Below are positions 9,588 to 17,907 of a DNA stretch of 60,741 bases, piece after piece. Source of the DNA: Verrucomicrobiales bacterium (GTDB lineage: Bacteria; Verrucomicrobiota; Verrucomicrobiia; Limisphaerales; CAIMTB01); NCBI GenBank assembly GCA_016795425.1, contig JAEUHG010000170.1, forward strand, positions 1 through 60,741, given 5' to 3'. Position 1 is the stretch's first letter, and each line of letters opens with the position of its first letter. Made by a program: the position numbers and the translations under genes. The notes under the pieces are model-generated. The model saw nothing but the letters and a program-made list of their open reading frames with translations. It was not told the DNA's origin and did not search any database.

Positions 9588-10454
9588 ATGATGCTTACCC
9601 GCCGATCCTTCCTCGGAGCCACTACGGCTGCGGCCGCGTTGTGGCCGTCGCTCCAACCCCTTTTTGCCGCGCCGAACAGCCGCGGATTCAAAGTGGGCGC
9701 GTGCGACTGGTCCCTCGGCAAGACCGCCGACGTCGCGGCGTTTGATGTCGCTCGCGAAATCGGTCTCGATGGCGTCCAGGTTAGCCTCGGGACGGAAAAG
9801 AACGACATGTCGCTGCGAACGGCGCCTGTCCAGCAGGCGTACCGCGAAGCGTCCCGCCGCACCGGCGTGGCGATCGCGTCGCTCGCCATCGGGGAATTGA
9901 ACAACGTTCCCTACAAGTCCGATCCGCGCACCATCGACTGGGTCCGTGGTTCGGTCGACGCCGCGTCTGCCCTGGGCCGGCAGGTGGTGCTGATCGCGTT
10001 CTTCTATAAGGGCGATCTCAAGGGCGACAAGGCCGGCACCGATGAGGTGGTGCGCCGGTTCAAGGAGGTCGCGCCCCAGGCGGAGAAAGCCGGCGTGATC
10101 CTTGGCATCGAAAGCTGGCTCAGCGCCGAGGAACACATGGATATTGTGGATCGCGTGGGCTCCAAGGCCGTGCAGGTGTATTACGACGTCGCGAACTCCG
10201 AGAAGATGGGCTACGACATCTACAAGGAGATGCGCTGGCTCGGAAAGAAGGGCGTCATCTGCGAGTTTCACATGAAGGAGAACGGCGCGCTCCTCGGCAA
10301 GGGACGCGTCGATTTCGCCAAGGTTCGAGCCGCCATCGATGACATCGGCTACACCGGTTGGATGCAGATCGAAGGGGCCGTGCCCGAAGGCGGCCAGCTG
10401 GTGCCAAGCTATGTCGACAACCGAAAGTTCCTGAAGGCGATCTTCCCCGTCTGA
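9588..10454 (+). CDS. Tat-exported sugar phosphate isomerase/epimerase-like TIM-barrel protein
   Basis: 288 residues. It begins with a twin-arginine motif (TRRSFLG) followed by an alanine-rich hydrophobic stretch and 'LFAAP', so export folded through Tat is likely. The rest fits the xylose isomerase-like TIM-barrel family (AP endonuclease 2 superfamily). Acidic and histidine residues expected to bind a divalent metal appear in 'GIESWLS', 'VYYDVAN', 'CEFHMKEN' and 'WMQIEGAV'. Members act as epimerases, isomerases or 3-keto-sugar-processing enzymes. The neighbouring DUF1080 protein, 75 bases upstream, suggests keto-glycoside handling (inference). It converges on the following minus-strand gene with only 5 bases between the stops. 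Confidence 0.88.
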   Translation: MMLTRRSFLGATTAAAALWPSLQPLFAAPNSRGFKVGACDWSLGKTADVAAFDVAREIGLDGVQVSLGTEKNDMSLRTAPVQQAYREASRRTGVAIASLAIGELNNVPYKSDPRTIDWVRGSVDAASALGRQVVLIAFFYKGDLKGDKAGTDEVVRRFKEVAPQAEKAGVILGIESWLSAEEHMDIVDRVGSKAVQVYYDVANSEKMGYDIYKEMRWLGKKGVICEFHMKENGALLGKGRVDFAKVRAAIDDIGYTGWMQIEGAVPEGGQLVPSYVDNRKFLKAIFPV

Positions 10455-10459
10455 GACGC

Positions 10460-11731
10460 TTACTTCAGGGCGACAGCCTTCCAGGTGCCACCCGACGCGG
10501 TGAGGCCGTCGCGCAGGTATAGGATGCCGTCGACATATGCCGGATTGCACCAGTTGGCCCCGCATACCTGGGCGCGGCCCGATTCACGGTACGCTTGCGC
10601 GTTCGCGGCAAAGAGGCGCACTTCGCCGCCATCCGTCAGCATGAGGACGCGTTCTCCCATGGCGATGAACCCGGCGTAACTTTTTCCGGCACTCGTCGAA
10701 AAGGCATCCTTCTGCGACCAGCGCAAGGTGCCGTCCTGGAGTTCGACGCAAACCAGATCCTTGGCCGGGCCGACGCCGTAAAGGTAACCGCCGACCGCCA
10801 CCGGACTGGCGTAGTTGATGGCCGCGTTCTTGTTCTTCCAACGGATGTCGGCCGACCAGGCATCGCCATTTCGCACCACCGCGATGCCGAGCAATCCCGC
10901 TTCATGGGACGAGACAACCACGAAATCCTTCTCAACAATCGGGGTGGTCACATGACGGGCAAACGAGGTTTTCACGGGCACGCGCCAGAGCACTTCACCC
11001 GTGCTGCGGTGTAGGCCGACCACGCCGGCGGCGGTGTAACAAACGACCTGGGGTTGGCCGTGGAGCGTCGCCACCACGGGGGGCGCGTAAGCGGCCTGAT
11101 CGCTGGTCGATTTCCAGACGACTTTTCCATCAGTCTTGTCGAAGCATACAACCCCGGCGCCATTGGTGCCGCCGACGCAGACCAGCAGGTGCGGACCGTC
11201 AACCAGCGGAGAGGCGTTGTTGCCGTGGCGGGTGGCGCCGGGGGCGGAGCCGCGTTCGCCCATGAACACCGCCTCGAAATCCTGCACGAAGTGGGTGCGC
11301 CAAAGGAGGGATCCGTCGCTGAACTTCCGGCACTGCAGTTCGCCACGGCAGGAGACCGCGTAGACACGGTCGCCGTCGATCACGGGCGTGTTGCGCGGGC
11401 CAGTGGGTCCTTGGGTGTCGCTGAACGGTTCGTCGATCGCCGCGGCCCATTTCTGTATTCCCGATCCGGCATGCAACGCGCGCAGGGTTTCCTTGCCTCC
11501 CTGATTGTCGAAGGCCAACACCGTGTCTGCCGCAACCACTGGAGACGAGAGCCCTTCACCGGCGGCCACGCTCCAAACCACTTTCGGTTCGGACGGAATG
11601 CTGGACAGGGAGGGCGCATCCGGGGGCAGGTGCCCATCGTTGCGCGGGCCGCGCCAGCGCGGCCAGTCCTGACCAGCAACGGTCGCGAACGCCAGGAGCG
11701 AACCCAGAAGGAGGAGCATGGGGCGATGCAC
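10460..11731 (-). CDS. Exported PQQ-type beta-propeller repeat protein
   Basis: 423 residues with a signal peptide at the start ('MLLLLGSLLAFATVAGQ'). The mature part begins 'DWPRWRGPRNDG', the typical opening of verrucomicrobial and planctomycetal PQQ-like propellers. Repeats carry the W-motif pattern of this fold: 'KVVWKSTSDQAAYA', 'EVLWRVPVKT', 'TLRWSQKDA'. No dehydrogenase catalytic loop is evident, so a BamB-like or binding role is as likely as an enzymatic one. It is transcribed opposite to its left neighbour (convergent) and divergently from the GH172 gene, sharing a 355-base intergenic region with it. Confidence 0.85.
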   Translation of the reverse strand: MHRPMLLLLGSLLAFATVAGQDWPRWRGPRNDGHLPPDAPSLSSIPSEPKVVWSVAAGEGLSSPVVAADTVLAFDNQGGKETLRALHAGSGIQKWAAAIDEPFSDTQGPTGPRNTPVIDGDRVYAVSCRGELQCRKFSDGSLLWRTHFVQDFEAVFMGERGSAPGATRHGNNASPLVDGPHLLVCVGGTNGAGVVCFDKTDGKVVWKSTSDQAAYAPPVVATLHGQPQVVCYTAAGVVGLHRSTGEVLWRVPVKTSFARHVTTPIVEKDFVVVSSHEAGLLGIAVVRNGDAWSADIRWKNKNAAINYASPVAVGGYLYGVGPAKDLVCVELQDGTLRWSQKDAFSTSAGKSYAGFIAMGERVLMLTDGGEVRLFAANAQAYRESGRAQVCGANWCNPAYVDGILYLRDGLTASGGTWKAVALK

Positions 11732-12086
11732 CCGTGCAGTTCACTGGTTGGCCCCCAGCGGCGTCAAGCGAGCCGCGGCATGCCGGGCACCTTCAAAGTG
11801 GTCGTTCCCATGACCCGGGGGGGCCGAATCGCGATTGCCGCAATTCAGGCCAACCCCAAGTGCACGCCGTCTCCCGGCAGATGGATTGACGCGCCCGGGG
11901 TCGTCCCTGAGCGTGCGGATGGATGCTATGAAGGCCAATCTCTCGAATCACCTGACCTGCGTTTCGCACCGGGTAGGGCGGCTCGGCCGCAGGCGCCTCG
12001 ATGACGCGTTGCCCGGCAAGGCTCGACGAGCGGCGGAGCAGGCGGCCCATGATACCAGACGGGTTCGGCGTGTTGCGCCGGGTGAG
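11732..12086. other. Intergenic region between divergent genes
   Basis: 355 bases between the divergent propeller gene and the GH172 gene, which presumably hold both promoters. In-frame codons continue upstream of the chosen GH172 start, but they encode an arginine-rich, non-conserved-looking leader, so I treat them as non-coding. I see no tRNA, convincing hairpin terminator or clear sigma-70 hexamer pair. Confidence 0.5.
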
Positions 12087-14141
12087 ATGGCGAGCCTCCG
12101 CGCCGCCATGGTGCGCGGGTGGAGTCGATTCCTCGGTCTCACCACCGGCGCTTGCCTCAGTCTGCTCACCGCGTTCGGCGCGGAGTCGCTCTCCTACATC
12201 GATCTGGTGCATCGATTGACCGATCTCGAGGCATTGGCACGCCTGCCCGCGGTGGGAGAACGTTGTGAACAATGGTCGAGTTACGACCGGGCCAGCCGCG
12301 TGGACCCGAAGTCCGGGGAATACCTGGGTTGGGATGCCAACGGTGACGGTGATGGATTCATTCGCAAGGAAGGCGACCAGGTGGTCATGGCGGAGATGCG
12401 GGGACCAGGCTGCCTTTGGCGGATCTGGTCGGCGGCGCCCAAGGCTGGCCATGTTCGCATTTACCTCGACGACGCCAGGGAACCGGCCGTGGACCTGCCA
12501 TTCACCGGGTACTTCGATGGGTCTCAGGCGCCGTTCAACCGGACCTCGCTGGTGCATTCGGTCGCGCTGGGTTGGAATAACTACACGCCGATTCCGTACC
12601 AGCGCTCCTGCAAGATCGTCGCCGATCCGGGATGGGGGCAGTACTTTCAGTTCGGCTATACGACGTTTCCCCCAGGCACCAAGGTGCCGACGTTTCGGCG
12701 CGATCTGTCGGCGGAGGAGAACGCCGCCTTGGACGAAGCGGATCGTCAATTGCGCGCGTGCGGCCCGCGGCCGGTGGCGTCCACAACCTCGCACGTCGTG
12801 ACGGACGGCCCGCTGGTGGCTGGGGCAAGTCGGACATTTCGACTGGATGGTCCCCAGTGGATCACTGCGGTTCGTGGGCGCTGGTCGGATCTGCCGGCGA
12901 CGCCGGCTGATCGTACCTTCTTACGGGAAGTGACCCTGGAGATTCGTTGGGATGGCGAATCCGAGCCCTCGGTATGGTCGCCGTTCGGCGACTTCTTCGG
13001 AACCGCCGCCGGGGCGCATGCCTATCGATCCTTGCCCTGCGGGTTGACCGAGGACGGGTGGTGGTATGCCAACTGGCCGATGCCTTTTGCCAGGAGCGCG
13101 GAGATCACCGTGCGCAATGAAGGCCTTCAGAACCGTCGATTGCGGCTGGAAGTCTCGACGGCACCCCTGGTCGGAGATGCCAACAAGTACGGACGGTTTC
13201 ACGCCAAGTGGCATCGCGATGTCTTTCCACCCCAGGAACCGGAACGTCGGGCTATCGATTGGACCCTGTTGAAGACCACCGGCCAGGGCCGGTTCGTCGG
13301 CGTCCTTCTCCACGTCTGGAATCCGCGCGGATCGTGGTGGGGAGAGGGCGATGAGAAGTTCTTTGTCGACGGCGAGACGTTTCCGTCGACGTTCGGAACC
13401 GGATCCGAGGATTATTTCGGCTATGCGTGGTGCAATCCCTCGTTGTTCCACCACGCCTATCACAACCAGACAATCTCGATGAACAACCGCGGTCACATCG
13501 CGGTGAATCGCTGGCACATCACGGACAACATTCCGTTCCAAACCCGGTTTGAGGGCGTCATCGAGAAGTACTTCGCCGATACCCGACCCACGTTGTACGC
13601 GGCGACGGCGTATTGGTATCAGGCGGGCGGTCGCGATCCGTATGCCCCGGTGCCGCTGGCGGACCGGACCGGCTATTGGGATGACAACGCGGTGGCGACG
13701 CGCTTTCTGCCCGGCGTTCTTGAGGCGGAGAAGCTCGGGATCCAAGGCCGTCCGAAGGGCGTGCTGCAGGAGCAGGACATGAGTGGATTTGGCGGTGATT
13801 GGAGCGGGGATTCCCAATTGTGGTGGACCCAGGCCAAGCCCGGGGATCAATTGGACCTCGTCATCCCGGTTGCCGCCTCCGGGTTGTATGATCTGCGGGC
13901 ACAGTTCACCAAGGCAATCGACTATGCGGTGATCGAGGTGTTGTGGGCCGGCGAGTTGCTGAAACCGGAACTCGATCTCTACAATAACGAGGTGGTGGCG
14001 TCGGGGCCAGTGACGCTGGGGCGGCGCCACCTGCTGCGCGGGGATCACATTCTGACGTTTCGTATCAAGGGTGCGAACCCGAAAGCCGTGCCGGGTTATA
14101 TGGTCGGATTGGACTACGTGCGATTGGTTCGAGCGGAATGA
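12087..14141 (+). CDS. DUF2961 / glycoside hydrolase family 172-like exported protein
   Basis: 684 residues from ATG 12087, chosen because it starts 'MASLRAAMVRGWSRF', which leads straight into a hydrophobic signal sequence. ATG 12108 is an alternative. The mature protein opens 'LSYIDLVHRLTDLEALARL' and continues 'SSYDRAS...WDANGDGDGFI', typical of DUF2961. Later motifs 'GTGSEDYFGYAW' and 'NRWHITDNIPF' also belong to this family. Characterised GH172 enzymes cleave difructose anhydride or arabinofuranosyl/fructofuranosyl linkages. A C-terminal region from about residue 540 looks like an additional beta-sandwich. Neighbouring GH127 and sulfatase genes fit polysaccharide breakdown. Confidence 0.86.
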   Translation: MASLRAAMVRGWSRFLGLTTGACLSLLTAFGAESLSYIDLVHRLTDLEALARLPAVGERCEQWSSYDRASRVDPKSGEYLGWDANGDGDGFIRKEGDQVVMAEMRGPGCLWRIWSAAPKAGHVRIYLDDAREPAVDLPFTGYFDGSQAPFNRTSLVHSVALGWNNYTPIPYQRSCKIVADPGWGQYFQFGYTTFPPGTKVPTFRRDLSAEENAALDEADRQLRACGPRPVASTTSHVVTDGPLVAGASRTFRLDGPQWITAVRGRWSDLPATPADRTFLREVTLEIRWDGESEPSVWSPFGDFFGTAAGAHAYRSLPCGLTEDGWWYANWPMPFARSAEITVRNEGLQNRRLRLEVSTAPLVGDANKYGRFHAKWHRDVFPPQEPERRAIDWTLLKTTGQGRFVGVLLHVWNPRGSWWGEGDEKFFVDGETFPSTFGTGSEDYFGYAWCNPSLFHHAYHNQTISMNNRGHIAVNRWHITDNIPFQTRFEGVIEKYFADTRPTLYAATAYWYQAGGRDPYAPVPLADRTGYWDDNAVATRFLPGVLEAEKLGIQGRPKGVLQEQDMSGFGGDWSGDSQLWWTQAKPGDQLDLVIPVAASGLYDLRAQFTKAIDYAVIEVLWAGELLKPELDLYNNEVVASGPVTLGRRHLLRGDHILTFRIKGANPKAVPGYMVGLDYVRLVRAE

Positions 14142-14206
14142 GACGGGCGGATGCCGGGACGCCGGGTTGACATTCAGCTGGCGGTTCTCAGGGTAGGGCG
14201 CGAGCC

Positions 14207-15616
14207 ATGTATCCGCCCCGTCCCGGTCCTTTGCGATTGCTGGTTATGCTCCTCAGTTCCGCCGCCCTCGCTGCGTTCGTCGGCAGTCCCGCAGCTGCCG
14301 CGGCGGACGGCTGGATCGGTGTGGCGCGGCGAGATATCACGCCATCCTACCCGATCCGCCTGACCGGCTATGCGGCGCGCACCAACATGGCCCGTGAGAC
14401 GGCGCAACCGCTGTGGGCGAAGGCCCTCGCACTGGGTTCTGACACGGACGGCCCCTGCCTGCTGGTGACGGTCGACAATTGCGGTGTGCCCGCCGCGGTG
14501 GTCGAGGAGGTGGGCCGGCGCCTGGCTTCCAAGGCGAAGATTCCGCGTGCCCGAATCGTCGTGGCCTCGTCCCACACGCACTCAGGTCCCATGGTGCGGG
14601 GCTTCGCGGAGAACATTTTCGTTCGCGATCTGTCGCCGGAGGAAGCGTCGGCGAGCGACCGGTATACCGGCGAACTCACGGACCACCTGGAGGCCGTGGC
14701 TCTCGCGGCGCTGACGGGCCGGCGACCCGGAACGCTCGCCTTTGGCCAGGGCACGGTCGGATTCGCCGCCAACCGTCGCACGGCGGGCGGGCCGGTGGAT
14801 CACGCCTTGCCGGCTTTGGTGGCGCGGGACCGCGAGGGCCGAGTCCTGGCGGTGGTGGCGAATTACGCCTGCCACTGCACGACCTTGGGGCACCAGGTGA
14901 ACCGACACCATGGCGATTGGGCCGGGTTTGCGCAGGAATTCATCGAGCACGACCACCCAGGGGCGATCGCATTGATCACCATCGGGTGTGGTGCGGATTC
15001 CAATCCGAGTCCGCGTGGAGGCGATGACTTCGGAATCCACCTGGCGCGCACCCATGCTCGCGCATTGGCCACGGTCGTGGGGCAGTTGGTCGCGGGAGAA
15101 TCCAAGCCGTTACCCGCGGTGCCGACGGCGAGGTGGGAGAGCATTATGCTGCCATTTCAGGCACTGCCCACGAAGGAGGAGTGGCAGAAGCGCGCCAGCG
15201 AAGGCGGGATCGTCGGCTATCATGCACGGAAGAACCTGGGGCGCCTGGAGCGCGGGGAATCGTTGCCCACCGAGATTCGCTATCCGGTGCAAGCCTGGTC
15301 CTTTGGGGACCGATTGGTCATGGTGTTTTTGGGGGGTGAAGTCGTGGTCGATTATTCCCTGCGTATGAAGCAACGGTATGACGCCCATCGCGTGTGGATC
15401 ACCGCCTACGCCAACGACGTTCCGGGCTACATCCCCTCGCGTCGCATCCTGGACGAAGGCGGTTATGAAGCCGAGACGTCGCTTTGGTACTACGATCGGC
15501 CGGCTCGCTTCTCGCCCGTGATCGAGGATCGAATCCACGAAACGGTGGCGCGGTTGGTGCCGAAGGAGTTTCTGCGGCCCGTCGGGGCCGCCGCAGGTGA
15601 GGGAAGCGAGCGCTAG
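14207..15616 (+). CDS. Neutral/alkaline non-lysosomal ceramidase N-terminal-domain protein
   Basis: 469 residues with a signal peptide ('LLVMLLSSAALAAFVG' then 'AAAAADGW'). The family signature starts at 'GVARRDITPSYPIRLTGY' and continues with the metal-binding 'SSHTHSGP'. It then shows 'NYACHCTTLG' and 'GCGADSNP', the region corresponding to the catalytic-serine loop of ceramidases. Full ceramidases also have a C-terminal immunoglobulin-like domain, which is missing at this length. That is usual for the many shorter bacterial homologues. The activity may be amide hydrolysis of a lipid or another substrate; only the fold assignment is firm. It follows GH172 by 66 bases and converges on the regulator pair. 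Confidence 0.87.
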   Translation: MYPPRPGPLRLLVMLLSSAALAAFVGSPAAAAADGWIGVARRDITPSYPIRLTGYAARTNMARETAQPLWAKALALGSDTDGPCLLVTVDNCGVPAAVVEEVGRRLASKAKIPRARIVVASSHTHSGPMVRGFAENIFVRDLSPEEASASDRYTGELTDHLEAVALAALTGRRPGTLAFGQGTVGFAANRRTAGGPVDHALPALVARDREGRVLAVVANYACHCTTLGHQVNRHHGDWAGFAQEFIEHDHPGAIALITIGCGADSNPSPRGGDDFGIHLARTHARALATVVGQLVAGESKPLPAVPTARWESIMLPFQALPTKEEWQKRASEGGIVGYHARKNLGRLERGESLPTEIRYPVQAWSFGDRLVMVFLGGEVVVDYSLRMKQRYDAHRVWITAYANDVPGYIPSRRILDEGGYEAETSLWYYDRPARFSPVIEDRIHETVARLVPKEFLRPVGAAAGEGSER

Positions 15617-15653
15617 GCCTGCCGCTTGACCGCGGCGAGGGCGGGAAGGTGCA

Positions 15654-16100
15654 TCAGCGTGAACCGGCGTGGGAACGTTGCATTTCGAGCACGTTATGGT
15701 CCGGGTGCCGATGGTAGGTGACCGCGTCCGTGAAGTGGCGGATAAGGAAAAGCCCGCGACCATGCTCCGAGGTGGGTGGCGGCAATGTTGGGTTTTCAGG
15801 CAGGTTCAAACCGGCCGTGTGATCGGTGAGTCGGGCCACGACCCTGCCATCCACCCAGGTGACTTCGAGCAGCAGCGGCTGATGCCGTGCTTCCGGCCGA
15901 CAATACTGGATCCCATTGTTGGCTGCCTCGGCCATGACGAGTTCCCATTGGGCCGCGTCGCCATCCGTGAGTCCGCGGGCCACGAGAAATCCTTTGGCGG
16001 ATCGAATCACGTCATAGACCGCCCGGAGGTCGCAGGCGATCTCAGACCGGAAAACCGTCGGCCACCGATGCAGGTCGGCGGGATCTGCGCGGGCAGTCAC
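15654..16100 (-). CDS. RsbW-like anti-sigma factor kinase / ATP-binding protein
   Basis: 148 residues of the HATPase_c_2 (RsbW/SpoIIAB) type. The N-box helix is 'ELVMAEAANNGIQYC', and the ATP-lid motifs are 'DHTAGLNLP' and 'EHGRGLFLI'. Such proteins bind and phosphorylate an STAS-domain antagonist and release or sequester a partner. The upstream gene encodes exactly such an antagonist, with a 4-base ATGA overlap, so the pair should be translationally coupled. No sigma factor or SpoIIE-type phosphatase lies in the window, so the output is unknown. Confidence 0.88.
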   Translation of the reverse strand: MTARADPADLHRWPTVFRSEIACDLRAVYDVIRSAKGFLVARGLTDGDAAQWELVMAEAANNGIQYCRPEARHQPLLLEVTWVDGRVVARLTDHTAGLNLPENPTLPPPTSEHGRGLFLIRHFTDAVTYHRHPDHNVLEMQRSHAGSR

Positions 16101-16396
16101 GGATGGATCTCCAGAATGCGATGGAATTGGACCAATTCCAGGAAGTGCCGGACGGACGGTTGCGGGCTGAGCAAGCGAAGTCGGCCTCCTTTTTCAGCGA
16201 GCGAACGGTAAATACCGGCGAGGGCTCCCAGGCCCTCGCTGTCGACGAAACTGACCGCCGAGAGATCGACCTCGACCGTTTGGTGCTGAGGGGTGAGTTG
16301 GGCGCGGACGAGGTGTTTGAAGTGGTTGCTGTTGGCCGCGCTCAGGCGGTCGATGTCCGTCACTCGCAGAACGTCGCCGGTCGTTTGGGTCTTCAT
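16097..16396 (-). CDS. STAS-domain anti-sigma factor antagonist (RsbV-like)
   Basis: 99 residues. The single STAS domain carries 'SFVDSEGLGALAGIY', with the phosphorylatable serine at position 53 in the usual D-S-x-G-L context. It is expected to be phosphorylated by the RsbW-like kinase encoded directly downstream and to switch partner binding. First gene of a two-gene unit, divergent from the antiporter gene. Confidence 0.9.
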   Translation of the reverse strand: MKTQTTGDVLRVTDIDRLSAANSNHFKHLVRAQLTPQHQTVEVDLSAVSFVDSEGLGALAGIYRSLAEKGGRLRLLSPQPSVRHFLELVQFHRILEIHP

Positions 16397-16513
16397 GGAT
16401 GGGTAGAATGGGAACCTCCCGGTCGCGTCGGCACGCCTCGGGGCGCTTTCGGGCTACGGGAGGGAGCATGGCGGGCAGAGGGCGGTGGGAAAAGGCGAAA
16501 GGCGGGTGGGGCG

Positions 16514-16543
16514 CTCCGGTTCCGTGGAAATCAGGTTCCGGAG
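16514..16543. promoter_or_regulatory. Inverted repeat between regulator pair and antiporter (candidate operator)
   Basis: Arms CTCCGG (16514-16519) and CCGGAG (16538-16543) are separated by 18 bases. The interval also contains a repeated GGTTCCG at 16518-16524 and 16534-16540, 16 bases apart. It lies in the 230-base divergent region. A regulatory role is only a suggestion from position and symmetry. Confidence 0.25.
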
Positions 16544-16626
16544 TTGATTTTCTCAATTCCTATTCCAGCGTGGCGTCGGTATCGGCCCGCGAGGCGGAAA
16601 GGGTTGCGGGCGCGCGACGCCAGAGC

Positions 16627-17892
16627 ATGACCAATCTGCAACTCTCGATCCTCTTTTTTCTGCAGCTGGCCGCCATTCTCGGGGCGTGTCGCGGTGTGGG
16701 CTGGTTGGCTCGCAAGATCGGACAACCTCAGGTGGTGGGCGAAATGATCGCGGGGGTGATCCTGGGGCCATCGCTTTTCGGATGGTTGGCGCCGGGTCTG
16801 CAGGAGCAGCTGTTTCCCAAGTCTTCGATGACCATCCTGTTCTGCGTCAGTCAGGTCGGGCTGTCGCTGTACATGTTCATCGTCGGCACCGAGTTTCGCA
16901 CTGAACTATTCCTGGGTCGGATTCGAAGCGCCGCCTCGGTGTCCCTGGCGGGCATGTTGGTTCCGTTTGTCTTGGGCGGCGCGCTGGCCCTCTGGTTGTT
17001 TGGTCACGTGGGATTGTTCGGTGAGAAGGTGGAGCGCTGGGAGGCGGCTCTGTTTCTTGGGGCGGCCATGTGCATCACGGCGTTTCCCATGCTGGCGCGC
17101 ATCATCTATGAACGCGGCCTCGCCGGCACCTCCCTGGGTACCTTGGCGCTGGCGGCCGGGGCCATCGACGACGGAGCGGCCTGGTGCATTCTCGCCATCG
17201 TGCTGGCGAGTTTTGGCGATAGCTGGATGGTGGCCGTCAAGGCGATCGGTGGCGGAACGTTGTATGCGGTGGTGACGCTGACCTTGGGGCGTCGCTGGTT
17301 GTCCGTTCTGGGTGAACTCACCGAACGCAACCGTGGTGTCACCATGCCAATGTTGTCGTTCACGCTGGCCTTGGTGATGCTGGCGTCCTGGTGGACGGAT
17401 TACATTGGGATCTACGCCGTCTTCGGCGCTTTCATCCTGGGAGCTGCCATGCCACGCGGCCGTTTTGTTGAGGAAATGCAGCGAAAATTGGAGCCACTCG
17501 TGGTCGTGTTCCTGCTCCCCTTGTTCTTCACCTATTCCGGATTGAACACCCGGCTCGACTTGGTCGACAGCGCGTTTTTGTGGTGGGTCGCGTTCCTGGT
17601 GCTCCTTGCCGCCTGTCTGGGCAAGGGGGTGGCCTGTTGGGCCGCGGCACGGTGGCATGGCGAGGACAACCGAACCGCGCTGGCGGTGGGGACGTTGATG
17701 AATGCCCGCGGCCTGATGGAACTGATCATTCTGAACATCGGCCTGCAACACGGCATTATCCAGCCGACGCTGTTCAGCATCATGGTGGTGATGGCCATCG
17801 TGACCACCCTGATGGCCACGCCGCTCTTCGAGTGGGTCTACGGTCGCCATGCGCGCGCCGCTGGACAGGTCGGCAGCATTCGCACGGCCTGA
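16627..17892 (+). CDS. CPA2-family cation:proton antiporter (Kef/NapA-like)
   Basis: 421 residues from ATG 16627. The longer frame upstream encodes a glycine/arginine-rich leader that does not look like a membrane protein. The protein is almost entirely hydrophobic helices. Characteristic sequences are 'QPQVVGEMIAGVILGPSLFG' near the N-terminus, 'AAGAIDDGAAWCILAIV' (with the acidic ion-binding pair region) and 'NARGLMELIILNIGLQHGII' near the C-terminus. It ends without the cytosolic RCK/TrkA-N domain of KefB/C, so it is a bare antiporter core exchanging Na+ or K+ for protons. It is divergent from the RsbV/RsbW pair, which could link it to a stress response (inference). Confidence 0.9.
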   Translation: MTNLQLSILFFLQLAAILGACRGVGWLARKIGQPQVVGEMIAGVILGPSLFGWLAPGLQEQLFPKSSMTILFCVSQVGLSLYMFIVGTEFRTELFLGRIRSAASVSLAGMLVPFVLGGALALWLFGHVGLFGEKVERWEAALFLGAAMCITAFPMLARIIYERGLAGTSLGTLALAAGAIDDGAAWCILAIVLASFGDSWMVAVKAIGGGTLYAVVTLTLGRRWLSVLGELTERNRGVTMPMLSFTLALVMLASWWTDYIGIYAVFGAFILGAAMPRGRFVEEMQRKLEPLVVVFLLPLFFTYSGLNTRLDLVDSAFLWWVAFLVLLAACLGKGVACWAAARWHGEDNRTALAVGTLMNARGLMELIILNIGLQHGIIQPTLFSIMVVMAIVTTLMATPLFEWVYGRHARAAGQVGSIRTA

Positions 17893-17907
17893 AATCCCGG
17901 CGGTCGC

